The notes: generated by a model not told the origin, from the sequence alone. A stretch of 64,000 bases of DNA from Dechloromonas denitrificans (GCF_020510665.1 NZ_CP075187.1:2797001-2861000); one strand, 5' to 3'; numbered from the stretch's first letter, positions 36,269 through 46,103 are shown. Numbers and translations are program-made.

Positions 36269-37706
36269 ATTCCCGCTTGCGCCGTATGCCTTTGCTGCCA
36301 CCACCGGTGCGGCCGGCGTGCTGTGCTTTGCGCCGTTCGGCCTGTTCTGGCTGGCCCCGTTTGTCTGGCTCGGACTGTTCTTCACATTGCGCCAAGCCGG
36401 TACGCCGCGCCAGGCGGCACTGACCGGCTTCTGCTTTGGGCTCGGTTTTTTCCTCGGCGGCGTGTCATGGATTTACGTCAGCCTGTCAGTCTTCGGCGGC
36501 ATGCCGATCTGGCTTGCCGCTCCGGCGACTTTCCTGTTCTGCGCATTCATGGCGCTCTATCCAGCCCTCGCCGGTTGGGCTTTCAAGCGCTGGCCGGCGC
36601 ACGGTTTCTGGCGTGAAGCGATTTATTTCGCCAGCCTGATTGCCACGGTCGACTGGCTGCGCAGCTGGGTTTTCACCGGATTCCCCTGGCTGGCGGTCGG
36701 CTATTCGCAAGCGTCACCCAGCCCACTCGCCGGCTTCGCACCGCTGATCGGCGTACACGGCCTGAGCCTGCTGATCGCACTGAGTGGTGCACTGCTGCTG
36801 CGCTGGCGCGTTGGCGCACTGGCACTGGCACTGCTTGCCCTCAGCGGTTTCGGGCTGCGCCAGATTGCGTGGACCACGCCGGTTGGCGCGCCAATCAGCG
36901 TGGCTCTGATCCAGGGCAACATCCCACAGGAGATGAAGTTCCGGCCGGAAGCCTTCTTTCGCACGCTCGAAACCTATCGCGAACTGATCGAAGCCCATCC
37001 GGCCCAACTCACCATCCTACCGGAAACCGCCATTCCCGCCTTTTTCGACCAGTTGCCACCGACCTACGTCGATTCGCTCAAGGCGACCGCGCAGGCCAAC
37101 CAGGGTGACCTGATCATCGGCACGCTGAGTGGCGATGGCGAACACTACTGGAACAGTGCAATCAGCCTGGGTTCATCGCCGCTGCAAAGTTACCGCAAGA
37201 CGCACCTGGTCCCGTTTGGCGAAACCATTCCGGCCGGATTTTCATGGTTCATGAGCCTGGCCAACATCCCGATGTCGTCCTTCACCCGCGGCCCGGCAGA
37301 ACAAACGCCATTGGCCATCGCCGGCCGCCATGTCGCGGTCAACATCTGCTACGAGGATGTTTTCGGCGAAGAAATCATTCGCGCCCTGCCCGCAGCCGGA
37401 ATCCTGGCCAACCTGTCGAATACCGCATGGTTCGGTCGCTCGCTGGCACAGCCGCAACATCTGCAGATCGCCCAGATGCGCGCCAGCGAAACAGGCCGGC
37501 CGATGCTGCGCTCGACCAACACTGGGATGACCGCCATCGTCGGCCCCGACGGCGTCGTTCAAGCCGCCCTGGCGCCCTTTACGCAAGGCGTGCTGCATGG
37601 CGAAGTGCGTGCCTACGAAGGCCTGACGCCGTTTGCCAGAATCGGCAACTTCGGCTTTCTGGCTGCTGCGGCAATCCTGCTCCTGCTCAGCCGCCGTCGC
37701 CGCTAA
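36246..37706 (+). CDS. lnt: Apolipoprotein N-acyltransferase
   Basis: Inner membrane enzyme that adds the third acyl chain to lipoproteins. The 486-residue protein starts with GTG, overlapping corC by 23 bases. About six N-terminal membrane spans precede a nitrilase-like domain with the catalytic Glu in 'ILPETAIPAFF', Lys in 'SYRKTHLVPFGE' and Cys in 'NICYEDVFGEE', and one C-terminal span. Confidence 0.95.
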   Translation: MLKTLLARFPLAPYAFAATTGAAGVLCFAPFGLFWLAPFVWLGLFFTLRQAGTPRQAALTGFCFGLGFFLGGVSWIYVSLSVFGGMPIWLAAPATFLFCAFMALYPALAGWAFKRWPAHGFWREAIYFASLIATVDWLRSWVFTGFPWLAVGYSQASPSPLAGFAPLIGVHGLSLLIALSGALLLRWRVGALALALLALSGFGLRQIAWTTPVGAPISVALIQGNIPQEMKFRPEAFFRTLETYRELIEAHPAQLTILPETAIPAFFDQLPPTYVDSLKATAQANQGDLIIGTLSGDGEHYWNSAISLGSSPLQSYRKTHLVPFGETIPAGFSWFMSLANIPMSSFTRGPAEQTPLAIAGRHVAVNICYEDVFGEEIIRALPAAGILANLSNTAWFGRSLAQPQHLQIAQMRASETGRPMLRSTNTGMTAIVGPDGVVQAALAPFTQGVLHGEVRAYEGLTPFARIGNFGFLAAAAILLLLSRRRR

Positions 37707-37715
37707 GCGGCACGT

Positions 37716-38414
37716 TCAGGTCGAACGCCAGCGCTGGGCCGCCAATTCAAGGCGCTGACGCTCGGCCAGCACCCGCGTCGCGTAACGCCTGGCCGGATCC
37801 TTGGTCGCTCCGCCGAACTGTTGCAACCCGTCTTCCAGGCCGCCATTGCGTCGAATCGACTCTTTCAGTACGCGAGCCCCGACCTGAACATTGGTCAGCG
37901 GATCGAAAAATGGCAGGCTGCCTGCATCGCTCGGTAATTTATCCTGATGAAAACGCGGCACCACCTGCATCAAGCCCTGCGCGCCGACCACACTTTGCGA
38001 GAGGGGATTGAAGCCGGACTCAACGCCGATCACCGCAACGATCAACAGGGGATCGAGGTGCAAATCACGCGCGACCTCTTCGGCCGTAGCGAAAATCGGC
38101 TGAAGTGCCTCGGTCGACACGTGATAACGCATCGAAACGTAGGCCAGCGCAGCGCGCATGCGAGGCGTCAGCAGCACAGAGGGAACATCGCCCAAGGCTT
38201 CGGCCGGCTCATCGGTTTCGAGTTCATCGCCAAGCAGCGCCTCTTTCGGCAGGACCGAACGGATACCGTCGACAAAGGCCGCATGGCCGTTATGCGCCCC
38301 GACCAGAGCGACCAGCAGGGCCAGGCCAAAAACGACAAGAAATTTCTGGAGTACTGCAAACACGGCAGACGTCAAACGTGACATCACCGGCGGGAAAAGA
38401 GACGTAGCGAACAC
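37716..38414 (-). CDS. Lytic transglycosylase (SLT domain)
   Basis: Cleaves peptidoglycan glycan strands to anhydromuropeptides. The 232-residue protein has an N-terminal hydrophobic segment (about 18-46, signal peptide or anchor) and an SLT domain with the catalytic Glu in 'AVIGVESGFNPLSQSVVGAQ' followed by 'GLMQVVPRFH'. GTG at 38414 is chosen since AGGAGGT lies just before it; ATG 38384 is an alternative. It converges on lnt with nine bases between stops. Confidence 0.87.
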   Translation of the reverse strand: MFATSLFPPVMSRLTSAVFAVLQKFLVVFGLALLVALVGAHNGHAAFVDGIRSVLPKEALLGDELETDEPAEALGDVPSVLLTPRMRAALAYVSMRYHVSTEALQPIFATAEEVARDLHLDPLLIVAVIGVESGFNPLSQSVVGAQGLMQVVPRFHQDKLPSDAGSLPFFDPLTNVQVGARVLKESIRRNGGLEDGLQQFGGATKDPARRYATRVLAERQRLELAAQRWRST

Positions 38415-38619
38415 GCGACCTCCTTCACTGTTGCCACTGCGGAAAACAACGCCGTCAGCGAACGGTTACAGGGGGTACGACACCCGCTCGCAGACCTCAT
38501 GACGAGGATTCAGATGCCCGAAAACACAGGGGCGAGCCGATGTTGCACCGCAACATAATTTGCAGTCTATTGATTATATTGAATATTGTCAATTCTAAAG
38601 ACTAAAACCAGGAGTCAGC
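38415..38619. other. Gap upstream of glyQ, left part
   Basis: Intergenic DNA between the divergent transglycosylase and glyQ genes. The right half is AT-rich (38560-38605) and holds a possible plus-strand promoter TTGATT (near 38572), 17 bases, TTCTAA. No RNA family such as a glycine riboswitch is recognisable by eye. Confidence 0.35.
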
Positions 38620-38661
38620 ATGTTGCACGACAACAACAAAACCCAACGAGCATTCGGCTGA
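38620..38661 (+). CDS. Possible 13-residue leader peptide upstream of glyQ
   Basis: ATG at 38620 with CCAGGAG six bases upstream opens the short frame MLHDNNKTQRAFG, ending in TGA. It sits 126 bases before glyQ, downstream of a possible promoter. The good ribosome binding site is the only support. It has only one glycine codon, next to the stop, so a glycine-sensing attenuation role is speculative. Confidence 0.3.
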   Translation: MLHDNNKTQRAFG

Positions 38662-38787
38662 ATTGCAGTCTCCAGAGACCGTCCGGACCTGACACGGCAA
38701 GGCTTTGCAGCGGAGCCGGCGCAGACCTGCCGAAGCGGGGTAAAACCTAGTAAAATCCAAGGCTTTCCGTCTTTCCGAGTGCGTCCG

Positions 38788-39732
38788 ATGACGACCAGCA
38801 ACACATCCCCGAAGAAACCCACATTCCAGGAAATCATCCTGCGCCTGCAACAATACTGGAGCGCCCAGGGCTGCGCCCTGCTCCAGCCGTACGACATGGA
38901 AGTCGGCGCCGGTACCAGCCACACCGCCACCTTCCTGCGCGCCATCGGCCCGGAGCCGTGGAAGGCCGCCTACGTGCAACCTTCGCGCCGCCCGAAAGAC
39001 GGTCGTTACGGCGAGAACCCGAACCGGATGCAGCACTACTACCAGTTCCAGGTGGTCTTGAAGCCGGCGCCGGACAATATTCTTGAGCTCTATCTCGGCT
39101 CGCTCGAAGCGCTCGGTTTCGACCTCAAGAAGAACGACGTGCGCTTCGTCGAGGACGACTGGGAAAACCCGACGCTGGGCGCCTGGGGTCTCGGCTGGGA
39201 AGTATGGATGAACGGCATGGAAGTGACGCAGTTCACCTACTTCCAGCAGGTCGGCGGCATCGACTGCAAGCCGATCACCGGCGAAATTACCTACGGTATC
39301 GAACGCCTGGCCATGTACCTGCAAGGCGTCGAAAACGTCTATGACCTGACCTGGACGGAAGGCCTGACCTACGGCGACGTCTATCACCAGAACGAAGTCG
39401 AGCAATCGACCTACAACTTCGAGCATTCCGACGTCGATTTCCTGTTCCACGCCTTCGGTGCGCACGAGAAGCAGGCGCAGCACCTGATGGGCGCCCAGCT
39501 CGCGCTGCCGGCCTACGAGCAAGTACTCAAGGCGGCCCACACTTTCAACCTGCTCGACGCACGCGGTGCCATCTCGGTGACCGAACGTGCCGCCTACATC
39601 GGCCGCATCCGCAACCTGGCCCGCGCCGTGGCGCAAGCCTACCTCGACTCGCGCGCCCGCCTCGGCTTCCCGATGGCTCCGAAGGAATGGGCGGCTGAAG
39701 TGCTGGCCCAGATTGAAAAGAAAGTTGCCTGA
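38788..39732 (+). CDS. glyQ: Glycine--tRNA ligase alpha subunit
   Basis: Catalytic alpha subunit of the (alpha-beta)2 glycyl-tRNA synthetase. With ATG 38788 the protein has 314 residues. Class II signatures include '[20 protein letters not shown]', '[17 protein letters not shown]' and the conserved '[20 protein letters not shown]'. GTG 38779 is an alternative start three codons upstream. glyS follows after two bases. Confidence 0.96.
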   Translation: MTTSNTSPKKPTFQEIILRLQQYWSAQGCALLQPYDMEVGAGTSHTATFLRAIGPEPWKAAYVQPSRRPKDGRYGENPNRMQHYYQFQVVLKPAPDNILELYLGSLEALGFDLKKNDVRFVEDDWENPTLGAWGLGWEVWMNGMEVTQFTYFQQVGGIDCKPITGEITYGIERLAMYLQGVENVYDLTWTEGLTYGDVYHQNEVEQSTYNFEHSDVDFLFHAFGAHEKQAQHLMGAQLALPAYEQVLKAAHTFNLLDARGAISVTERAAYIGRIRNLARAVAQAYLDSRARLGFPMAPKEWAAEVLAQIEKKVA

Positions 39733-39734
39733 AC

Positions 39735-41849
39735 ATGACCGTCCAAAATCTGCTCGTTGAACTGTTCGTTGAAGAACTGCCGCCCAAGGCACTGAAAAAG
39801 CTGGGTGAAGTGTTCGCCCAGACACTGGCCAACTCGTTAAAAAATGCCGGTCTGACTGCGTCGACCGCAGCAGTCACCGCTTTCGCCTCGCCGCGCCGCC
39901 TGGCTGCGCACGTCACTGATGTCGCCGCTGTCGCCGCCGACAAGCCGGTCGTCCAGAAGCTGATGCCGGTCGCCGTTGGCCTCGATGCGACTGGCAATGC
40001 CACACCCGCCCTGCTCAAGAAGCTGGCCGCGCTGGGTGCTGATGCCTCTGCTGTTGCCGGCCTGCGCCGCGAAAACGACGGCAAGGCCGACATCCTGTTC
40101 TACGACAGCATGGCCAAGGGCGCCACGCTGGCCGAAGGCCTGCAAAAGGCGCTGGAAGCGGCGCTGTCTGCGCTGCCGATTCCGAAAGTGATGACTTACC
40201 AGCTGCAGGACGGCTGGAGCAGCGTCAATTTCGTCCGCCCGGCGCACGGCCTCGTCGCCCTGCACGGCACCGATGTCGTCGGACTCAACATCCTCGGCCT
40301 GACGTCCGGTCGTCAAACGCACGGCCACCGTTTTGAAGCGGCGGTCGATCCGGTTGTTTTCAACAACGCCGACGAATACGCTGCCAAGCTGGCGGCCGAT
40401 GGCGCCGTAATCGCCTCGTTCGAAGCCCGCCGTGCCGAAATCGCCCGTCAGTTGCAGGCTGCCGCTGCCAAGGCTGGCCCCCACCTGAAGCCGATCGACG
40501 ATGACGCGCTGCTCGACGAAGTCACCGCGCTGGTCGAACGTCCGAACGTGCTGATCGGCCAGTTTGAAGAGGAATTCCTCGCCGTGCCGCAGGAATGCCT
40601 GATTCTGACCATGAAGGCCAACCAGAAATACTTCCCGCTGCTCGACGCGGCCGGCAAGCTGACCAACAAGTTCCTCGTCGTCAGCAACATCTCGCCGGAA
40701 GATGCTTCCGCCGTGATCGGCGGCAACGAGCGCGTCGTGCGCCCGCGTCTGGCCGATGCCAAGTTCTTCTTCGACCAGGATCGCAAGAAATCGCTGGAAA
40801 GCCGCGTCGCCGGCCTCGGCAAGGTTGTTTACCACAACAAGCTGGGCACCCAGGGCGAGCGCGTTCAGCGTGTTGCCGCGATTGCCCGCGCCATCGCCGA
40901 TCAGCTTGGCGGCGGTGCGCTGACGCAGCAAGCCGAACAGGCTGCCGTGCTGGCCAAGGCTGACCTGCTGACCGACATGGTCGGCGAATTCCCCGAACTG
41001 CAAGGCATCATGGGCCGCTACTACGCGCTGCACGACGGCCTCGCTGGCGAAGTGGCCGATGCGGTCGAAGATCACTACAAGCCACGCTTTGCCGGCGACA
41101 GCCTGCCGCGCGGCCAAGTCGGCACCATCGTCGCGCTGGCCGACAAGCTGGAAACCCTGGTCGGCATGTTTGGTATCGGCCAGATCCCGACCGGTGACCG
41201 CGACCCGTTCGCGCTGCGCCGTCACGCGCTGGGCATTATCCGCATGCTCAGCGAAGGTGACCTGAATTTGCCGCTCAACGCGCTGTTGACCGCAACAAGC
41301 CAAGCTTTTGCCGCGGTCGACGGCTTCAAGGCGGCCGATTCGGCGCTGGCCGACTTCATCTACGACCGTCTGGCCGGCAGCCTGCGCGACCAAGGCTACA
41401 CCGCGCAGGAGGTCGATGCCGTGGTCAGCCAGCGTCCGCAACGTCTGGGTGACATTCCGAAACGCCTCGCCGCCGTACGCAGTTTCTCGGCGCTGCCGGA
41501 AGCTGCAGCCCTGGCGGCGGCCAACAAGCGGGTCGGCAACATCCTGAAAAAGGTGGATGGCACGGTCGACGCCAAAATCGACGTCAATCTGCTCAAGGAA
41601 GCCCCGGAAATCGCGCTGAATGCCGCGCTGGCCAGCGTCCGTCCGCAAGCCGACGCGGCTTTCGGCAAAGGCGACTACACGGCCTCGCTGCAGGCACTGG
41701 CCGCTTTGCGCGCCCCGGTAGACAACTTTTTCAACGATGTCATGGTCAACGCAGAAGATGCCGCCCTGCGTGCCAACCGTCTCGGCCTGCTCGCCACGCT
41801 CCATCTGGCGATGAACCAGGTCGCCGACATTTCCAAGCTGTCCACCTGA
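39735..41849 (+). CDS. glyS: Glycine--tRNA ligase beta subunit
   Basis: tRNA-recognition subunit. The 704-residue protein begins 'VQNLLVELFVEELPPKALKK', has the HD-like core region 'EGVDRVQRVAAIAR'-type helices around 'GERVQRVAAIARAIADQL', and the C-terminal DALR anticodon-binding part ('NRLGLLATLHLAMNQVADISKL'). Length fits the family. Spacing of two bases from glyQ indicates one transcript. Confidence 0.96.
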   Translation: MTVQNLLVELFVEELPPKALKKLGEVFAQTLANSLKNAGLTASTAAVTAFASPRRLAAHVTDVAAVAADKPVVQKLMPVAVGLDATGNATPALLKKLAALGADASAVAGLRRENDGKADILFYDSMAKGATLAEGLQKALEAALSALPIPKVMTYQLQDGWSSVNFVRPAHGLVALHGTDVVGLNILGLTSGRQTHGHRFEAAVDPVVFNNADEYAAKLAADGAVIASFEARRAEIARQLQAAAAKAGPHLKPIDDDALLDEVTALVERPNVLIGQFEEEFLAVPQECLILTMKANQKYFPLLDAAGKLTNKFLVVSNISPEDASAVIGGNERVVRPRLADAKFFFDQDRKKSLESRVAGLGKVVYHNKLGTQGERVQRVAAIARAIADQLGGGALTQQAEQAAVLAKADLLTDMVGEFPELQGIMGRYYALHDGLAGEVADAVEDHYKPRFAGDSLPRGQVGTIVALADKLETLVGMFGIGQIPTGDRDPFALRRHALGIIRMLSEGDLNLPLNALLTATSQAFAAVDGFKAADSALADFIYDRLAGSLRDQGYTAQEVDAVVSQRPQRLGDIPKRLAAVRSFSALPEAAALAAANKRVGNILKKVDGTVDAKIDVNLLKEAPEIALNAALASVRPQADAAFGKGDYTASLQALAALRAPVDNFFNDVMVNAEDAALRANRLGLLATLHLAMNQVADISKLST

Positions 41850-41862
41850 GTAGCGGAACGCC

Positions 41863-42411
41863 ATGCCCACGAAACTTGTCATCCTCGATCGCGACGGCGT
41901 GATCAACTTCGATTCGGCCCAGTTCATCAAGAGCCCGGCCGAATGGAAACCGATCCCCGGCAGTCTGGAAGCCATTGCCCGCCTCAATCAGGCCGGCTAC
42001 CGCGTGGTCGTGGCGACCAATCAATCCGGCGTCGGACGCAGCCTGTTCGACATGGACACGCTGAACAGCATCCACGAAAAGATGCACAAGGCGCTGTTCA
42101 CTGTCGGCGGCCGGATCGATGCCATTTTCTTCTGCCCGCACACCGCCGATTCGGCCTGCGATTGCCGCAAGCCGAAACCCGGCATGTTCAAGCGCATCTC
42201 GGAAACTCTCAATGCCGACTTGAAGGGCGTGCCGGCCATCGGCGACTCGCTGCGCGACCTGCAAGCCTGCGCAGCGCTGGGTTGCCAGCCGATCTTGGTG
42301 CATACCGGCAAGGGTGAAAAAACCAAGGCCGAAGGCAATCTGCCTGAAGGGACGCTGGAGTTCACCGATCTGTCAGCCGCCGTCGACCATATCCTGAACG
42401 GGAGAAAATGA
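41863..42411 (+). CDS. gmhB: D-glycero-beta-D-manno-heptose-1,7-bisphosphate 7-phosphatase
   Basis: HAD-family phosphatase making the heptose precursor of the LPS inner core. The 182-residue protein has the HAD motif I 'LDRDGVINFDS', 'VVVATNQSGVGR' (motif II) and the zinc loop 'CPHTADSACDCRKPKPGM' with Cys/His ligands typical of GmhB. It starts 13 bases after glyS and overlaps the acyltransferase gene. Confidence 0.94.
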   Translation: MPTKLVILDRDGVINFDSAQFIKSPAEWKPIPGSLEAIARLNQAGYRVVVATNQSGVGRSLFDMDTLNSIHEKMHKALFTVGGRIDAIFFCPHTADSACDCRKPKPGMFKRISETLNADLKGVPAIGDSLRDLQACAALGCQPILVHTGKGEKTKAEGNLPEGTLEFTDLSAAVDHILNGRK

Positions 42412-43163
42412 TGAACGCACTGCGCTCCACCGTTTTCATGACCTGGGCGATCGCATGGTCGATCCTGACTGCACCGCTGGTCGTTATCGGCGCCTTGTTG
42501 CTGCGCGGCCTGTGGGGTTATCGCCTGGGCAAGTTGTGGCGGCTCGGCATCCAGTTCGGGGTCGAAAACATGCTCGGCATCCGCCCCCGCGTCATCGGCC
42601 TCGAAAACATGCCGGACGAACCCTGCGTCATCCTGGCCAAGCACCAGTCGGCCTGGGAAACCATGACGCTGCAGGACTATGTACCAAATGGTGCTTACTG
42701 CGTCTTCGTGCTCAAGAAGGAATTGCTGCGCGTCCCGCTGGTCGGCTGGGGACTGGCCGCCATGAAAATGATTTCAATCGACCGCAACGCGGGCAAGGAT
42801 GCGCTCGATCAGGTTGTCGTCCAGGGCCGCGAACGTCTGCAACAAGGGTTTTACGTCATCATTTTCCCGGAAGGCACGCGCGTTGCCCCAGGCCACAAGA
42901 AACGCTACAAGGCAGGCGGCGCCTATCTCGCCACCCGCGTTGGCTGCAAAGTCGTGCCGATTGCCCACGATGCCGGCGAACTTTGGCCACGCCAGGCTTT
43001 CCTCAAGAAACCGGGCACCGTCACGGTCAGCATCGGCCCGGCTTTCGACGCAACCGGCCTGAGCGAACTTGAGGTCAACCGGCAAGCCGAAGCCTGGATC
43101 GAGGAAGAGATGCACCGCATCTCGCCGCACCGCTACGCGGATGCCCAGCACAACGCCACCTGA
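42408..43163 (+). CDS. plsC: 1-acyl-sn-glycerol-3-phosphate acyltransferase (PlsC family)
   Basis: Membrane acyltransferase that makes phosphatidic acid. The 251-residue protein has an N-terminal hydrophobic segment (about 8-33). The catalytic motif reads HQSAWE, that is HX4E instead of the usual HX4D, while the second motif 'FPEGTRVAPG' is normal. HX4E forms are known in a betaproteobacterial PlsC subgroup. Two adjacent ATGs (42408, 42411) are possible; the gene overlaps the gmhB stop. Confidence 0.85.
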   Translation: MMNALRSTVFMTWAIAWSILTAPLVVIGALLLRGLWGYRLGKLWRLGIQFGVENMLGIRPRVIGLENMPDEPCVILAKHQSAWETMTLQDYVPNGAYCVFVLKKELLRVPLVGWGLAAMKMISIDRNAGKDALDQVVVQGRERLQQGFYVIIFPEGTRVAPGHKKRYKAGGAYLATRVGCKVVPIAHDAGELWPRQAFLKKPGTVTVSIGPAFDATGLSELEVNRQAEAWIEEEMHRISPHRYADAQHNAT

Positions 43164-43860
43164 AACCAGCCATCGCATTGCCCTCGGTGATGCGCAAATC
43201 GCCTATCTGTTGCGACGCAGCCGCCGGCGAACCATCGGCCTGAGCATCGACCAGCGCGGTCTGCGCATCGCCGCGCCTTTGCGCGCCCGGCTCGGCGACA
43301 TTGAGCAGCTGATTCAGGAACACGCCGGCTGGGTCCTCGACAAACTAACCCAGTGGCGCGAACGTCCGCCCCCCGAAAGACTGGCCATCGTCGATGGCAC
43401 CCGCATTTCCCTGCTCGGCGAAACGTGGACCGTGGCATTCAGCGACATTGGCCGGCAACGCTGGCAATTTGCCGGAGGCACGCTTTATCTCAAGACGGCT
43501 GCCACGGTCGACGCCGCAAAATTGCTCGAAATGGCCCTGCGCGAAAAAGCACGCACGGTTTTCACCGAACAACTCAATTTTCATGCCGCCCGGCTGGGTG
43601 TCGATACGCCACCGCTGCGCCTGTCCTCCGCCCGGACGCGCTGGGGCAGTTGCGCCCATCATGGCGGCATCTCGCTCAACTGGCGACTGATCTTCATGCC
43701 GCTGGACATCATCGACTATGTCGTCTGCCACGAACTGGCCCACCTCAAGGAAATGAACCACAGCCCGCGTTTCTGGTCTGTCGTCGAACAACTTTGTCCG
43801 GACTGGCGCAGCCGGCGCCTCGAACTGCGTCAACTCGGCCGGCAAATCCCCCAATTCTGA
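43141..43860 (+). CDS. YgjP-like metallopeptidase domain protein (DUF45)
   Basis: A 239-residue protein from ATG 43141, overlapping the acyltransferase gene by 23 bases. It has the DUF45/WssP pattern '[20 protein letters not shown]' and the zinc motif HELAH followed by '[10 protein letters not shown]', where the later His is the third ligand. Substrate unknown; relatives are often annotated as M48-type hydrolases. The longer frame from 43069 has no support. Confidence 0.88.
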   Translation: MPSTTPPETSHRIALGDAQIAYLLRRSRRRTIGLSIDQRGLRIAAPLRARLGDIEQLIQEHAGWVLDKLTQWRERPPPERLAIVDGTRISLLGETWTVAFSDIGRQRWQFAGGTLYLKTAATVDAAKLLEMALREKARTVFTEQLNFHAARLGVDTPPLRLSSARTRWGSCAHHGGISLNWRLIFMPLDIIDYVVCHELAHLKEMNHSPRFWSVVEQLCPDWRSRRLELRQLGRQIPQF

Positions 43861-43877
43861 TCAGCAAGGACATTCAC

Positions 43878-44261
43878 ATGCGCATTCTTCACACCATGAT
43901 CCGCGTCGGCAACCTCGATCGCTCCATCGCCTTCTACACCGAAATCCTCGGCATGCAGTTGCTGCGCCGCAGCGACTTCCCCGAAGGCCGCTTCACGCTG
44001 GCCTTTGTCGGCTACGGCCCGGAAGAGCAAGGCGCCGTACTCGAACTGACGCACAACTGGGACACGCCAAGCTACGAGCTGGGCAACGGCTACGGCCACA
44101 TTGCACTGGCCGTGCCCGACGCGGCCGCTGCCTGTGCCGAAATCAAAAAGCGCGGCGGCAAGGTAGTGCGCGAAGCCGGGCCGATGAAGCACGGCACGAC
44201 GATCATCGCGTTTGTCGACGACCCTGACGGCTATAAGATCGAACTGATCCAGCGCGGCTGA
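43878..44261 (+). CDS. gloA: Lactoylglutathione lyase (glyoxalase I)
   Basis: Converts the methylglyoxal-glutathione hemithioacetal to S-lactoylglutathione. The 127-residue protein begins '[20 protein letters not shown]' and has metal ligands in the expected places: His5, Glu56-region in '[13 protein letters not shown]', His in '[10 protein letters not shown]' and Glu in '[10 protein letters not shown]'. AAGGA precedes the ATG by eight bases. Length is that of the single-domain, nickel-type enzymes. Confidence 0.95.
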   Translation: MRILHTMIRVGNLDRSIAFYTEILGMQLLRRSDFPEGRFTLAFVGYGPEEQGAVLELTHNWDTPSYELGNGYGHIALAVPDAAAACAEIKKRGGKVVREAGPMKHGTTIIAFVDDPDGYKIELIQRG

Positions 44262-44319
44262 CCGAGATCAAGGCCACGACCGTCAAGCCTGCGCATACTG
44301 CCTGGCCAAGGAGATCGAG

Positions 44320-44922
44320 ATGGCCTTTCCCGACTATTTTTCACGCATTCCGACAATCACCGTGCGCGACCCGCTGGCCGACGTGCTGGGGGCCGCAAAC
44401 GGCGGTTTGATCGAATACAGCTTCGCCGATGCCGTCAAACTCTGCGGTCACGCCTGCCCGACCGTGGCCGGCGCCTGGCTGATCGGCGTTAACGCGCTAC
44501 GCGCACTTTACGGGGCTGAAACACCGGTCCGCGGAGAGATTGATGTTGCCCTGCCAGAAGCTGAAGAGAGCGGCGTTGCCGGCGTAACTGCCAGCGTTCT
44601 CACGCTGCTCACCGGTGCCGCCGGAATCGGTGGATTCAAGGGCTTGGCCGGGCAGTTCCGGCGCAACCGGCGCCTCTCGTTCGCCACACCGGCCATCTCG
44701 GGCATCCGCCTGACCCGCCGCGATACGGGGCAGAGCGTCGAATGCCAGCTCGACCTGAGCCACGTCCCCGGCGATCCTCGCTGCGGCCCCTTGCTCGGCA
44801 ACATTCTGGCGGGACAAGCCAGCGAGGCCGAGCGCAATCTGTTCGCTCAGCTATGGCAGCAACGGGTTGAACGTATTTTGCTCGACCAGACCTGCCTGCC
44901 TGATCTGCTGGAACTCGAATAA
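44320..44922 (+). CDS. FmdE-like protein
   Basis: A 200-residue protein with 'VKLCGHACPTVAGAWLIG', close to the 'HGHxCPGxxxG' motif of FmdE, named after a subunit of methanogen formylmethanofuran dehydrogenase but widespread outside methanogens with unknown roles. The C-terminal zinc finger of larger FmdE proteins is absent. AGGAG lies seven bases before the ATG. No molybdenum or methanofuran genes are nearby, so its function here is not known. Confidence 0.7.
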   Translation: MAFPDYFSRIPTITVRDPLADVLGAANGGLIEYSFADAVKLCGHACPTVAGAWLIGVNALRALYGAETPVRGEIDVALPEAEESGVAGVTASVLTLLTGAAGIGGFKGLAGQFRRNRRLSFATPAISGIRLTRRDTGQSVECQLDLSHVPGDPRCGPLLGNILAGQASEAERNLFAQLWQQRVERILLDQTCLPDLLELE

Positions 44923-44948
44923 GCCATCGAGAACCAGCCAATCTCGTC

Positions 44949-46103
44949 TCAGGCAGGGCAAATCAGCCCAGCACCGGAGGATCCCATCGCCTCACGGGCC
45001 ACCGATTCAAAACGCTCAACCACACTCGCCCAGTTCCGCGGCATGATACTCAGCCGCGCAGCTGCGGCCAGTTCGCTCAACAAGAGAGGACCGGCTCGCG
45101 CCAGATCGAGTGCGGACTCAAGGTACTGCGTCTCGTCTCCCGGTGAGACAAGACGACCGTTCAACCCGTCACGAATCAGCTCGGCAGCAGCTGCACTGCG
45201 ATAAGCAAGTACAGGCAAGCCGCTGGCCATTGCTTCGGCGACCACATTGCCGTAAGTCTCGCTCAAGCTGGGAAAGAGGAAAAAATCGGCACTGGCGTAG
45301 TGGGTTGCCAGCGACTCTCCTAAACGTACACCGGCGAAACAATGATCGTCATGACGCAGGCGCAGGGCAGCAGCAGCGGGGCCATCCCCAACCCAGATCA
45401 AGCGGGCATCCGGTCGAACCGACTGAATTGCAGCAAAGCTTTTTTCAACCAGCGCCAGGTTTTTTTCTGCTGCCATCCGGCCGACATAGAGACAAGCCAG
45501 GCCTCCTTCAGGAACCCCCCACGCCTGACGCAACAATGCCGAGCGGCGAGTCGGATCGAACAATTGCGTATCGACCCCGCGCCCCACCACACGCACACCA
45601 CTCAACCCTTCGCCAGCCAAGTCGGCCGCCAGTGCTTCTGTTGGCACCATGGTTGCCTGAGTCCGCCGATGCAGTGTCCGCAGATAGGCAGCCACCGCCG
45701 GACGCAACCAGCCGACACCGTAATGGACGCTATAACGATCAAAATTGGTGTGAAACCCCGAGGTCACAGGAATACCGAGACGACGCGCCGTACTGACGGC
45801 AGACCACCCCAAAGGTCCTTCGGTTACAACGTGCACCAGATCGGGCCGCCGCAAGCGCCACTGGCGTGCCAGCATTCTCCCGGCCGGCAAACCAAATCGC
45901 AGGCCGGGATACCCCGGCAGCGGCAAGCCGGATACAGGCTGCTCAAATTCGCTACCGGTATCAGCAGCCCCCTGACGCGGCCGGATGACACTTACCCGGT
46001 GCCCGCGCTGACGCATGCCATCCACCAGGCGCCCGACCGTCATGGCGACTCCATTGACTTCGGGAGGAAATGTTTCGGTCACGAAAACAATATCCAGACT
46101 CAT
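44949..46103 (-). CDS. GT4-family glycosyltransferase
   Basis: A 384-residue GT-B glycosyltransferase. N-terminal 'VTETFPPEVNGVAMTVGRLV' and C-terminal 'LYVGRMAAEKNLALVEKSF' and 'FLFPSLSETYGNVVAEAMAS' (EX7E) are GT4 hallmarks, similar to lipid-modifying enzymes such as SqdX or mannosyltransferase MgtA. It overlaps dgkA by four bases, so the two are co-translated. Substrate is not determinable; pairing with diacylglycerol kinase hints at diacylglycerol as acceptor. Confidence 0.85.
   Translation of the reverse strand: MSLDIVFVTETFPPEVNGVAMTVGRLVDGMRQRGHRVSVIRPRQGAADTGSEFEQPVSGLPLPGYPGLRFGLPAGRMLARQWRLRRPDLVHVVTEGPLGWSAVSTARRLGIPVTSGFHTNFDRYSVHYGVGWLRPAVAAYLRTLHRRTQATMVPTEALAADLAGEGLSGVRVVGRGVDTQLFDPTRRSALLRQAWGVPEGGLACLYVGRMAAEKNLALVEKSFAAIQSVRPDARLIWVGDGPAAAALRLRHDDHCFAGVRLGESLATHYASADFFLFPSLSETYGNVVAEAMASGLPVLAYRSAAAAELIRDGLNGRLVSPGDETQYLESALDLARAGPLLLSELAAAARLSIMPRNWASVVERFESVAREAMGSSGAGLICPA

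Noticed and set aside
38415..38787. Glycine riboswitch or T-box upstream of glyQ
   Set aside because: No recognisable tandem aptamer core or T-box sequence could be seen by eye; a covariance-model search would settle it.
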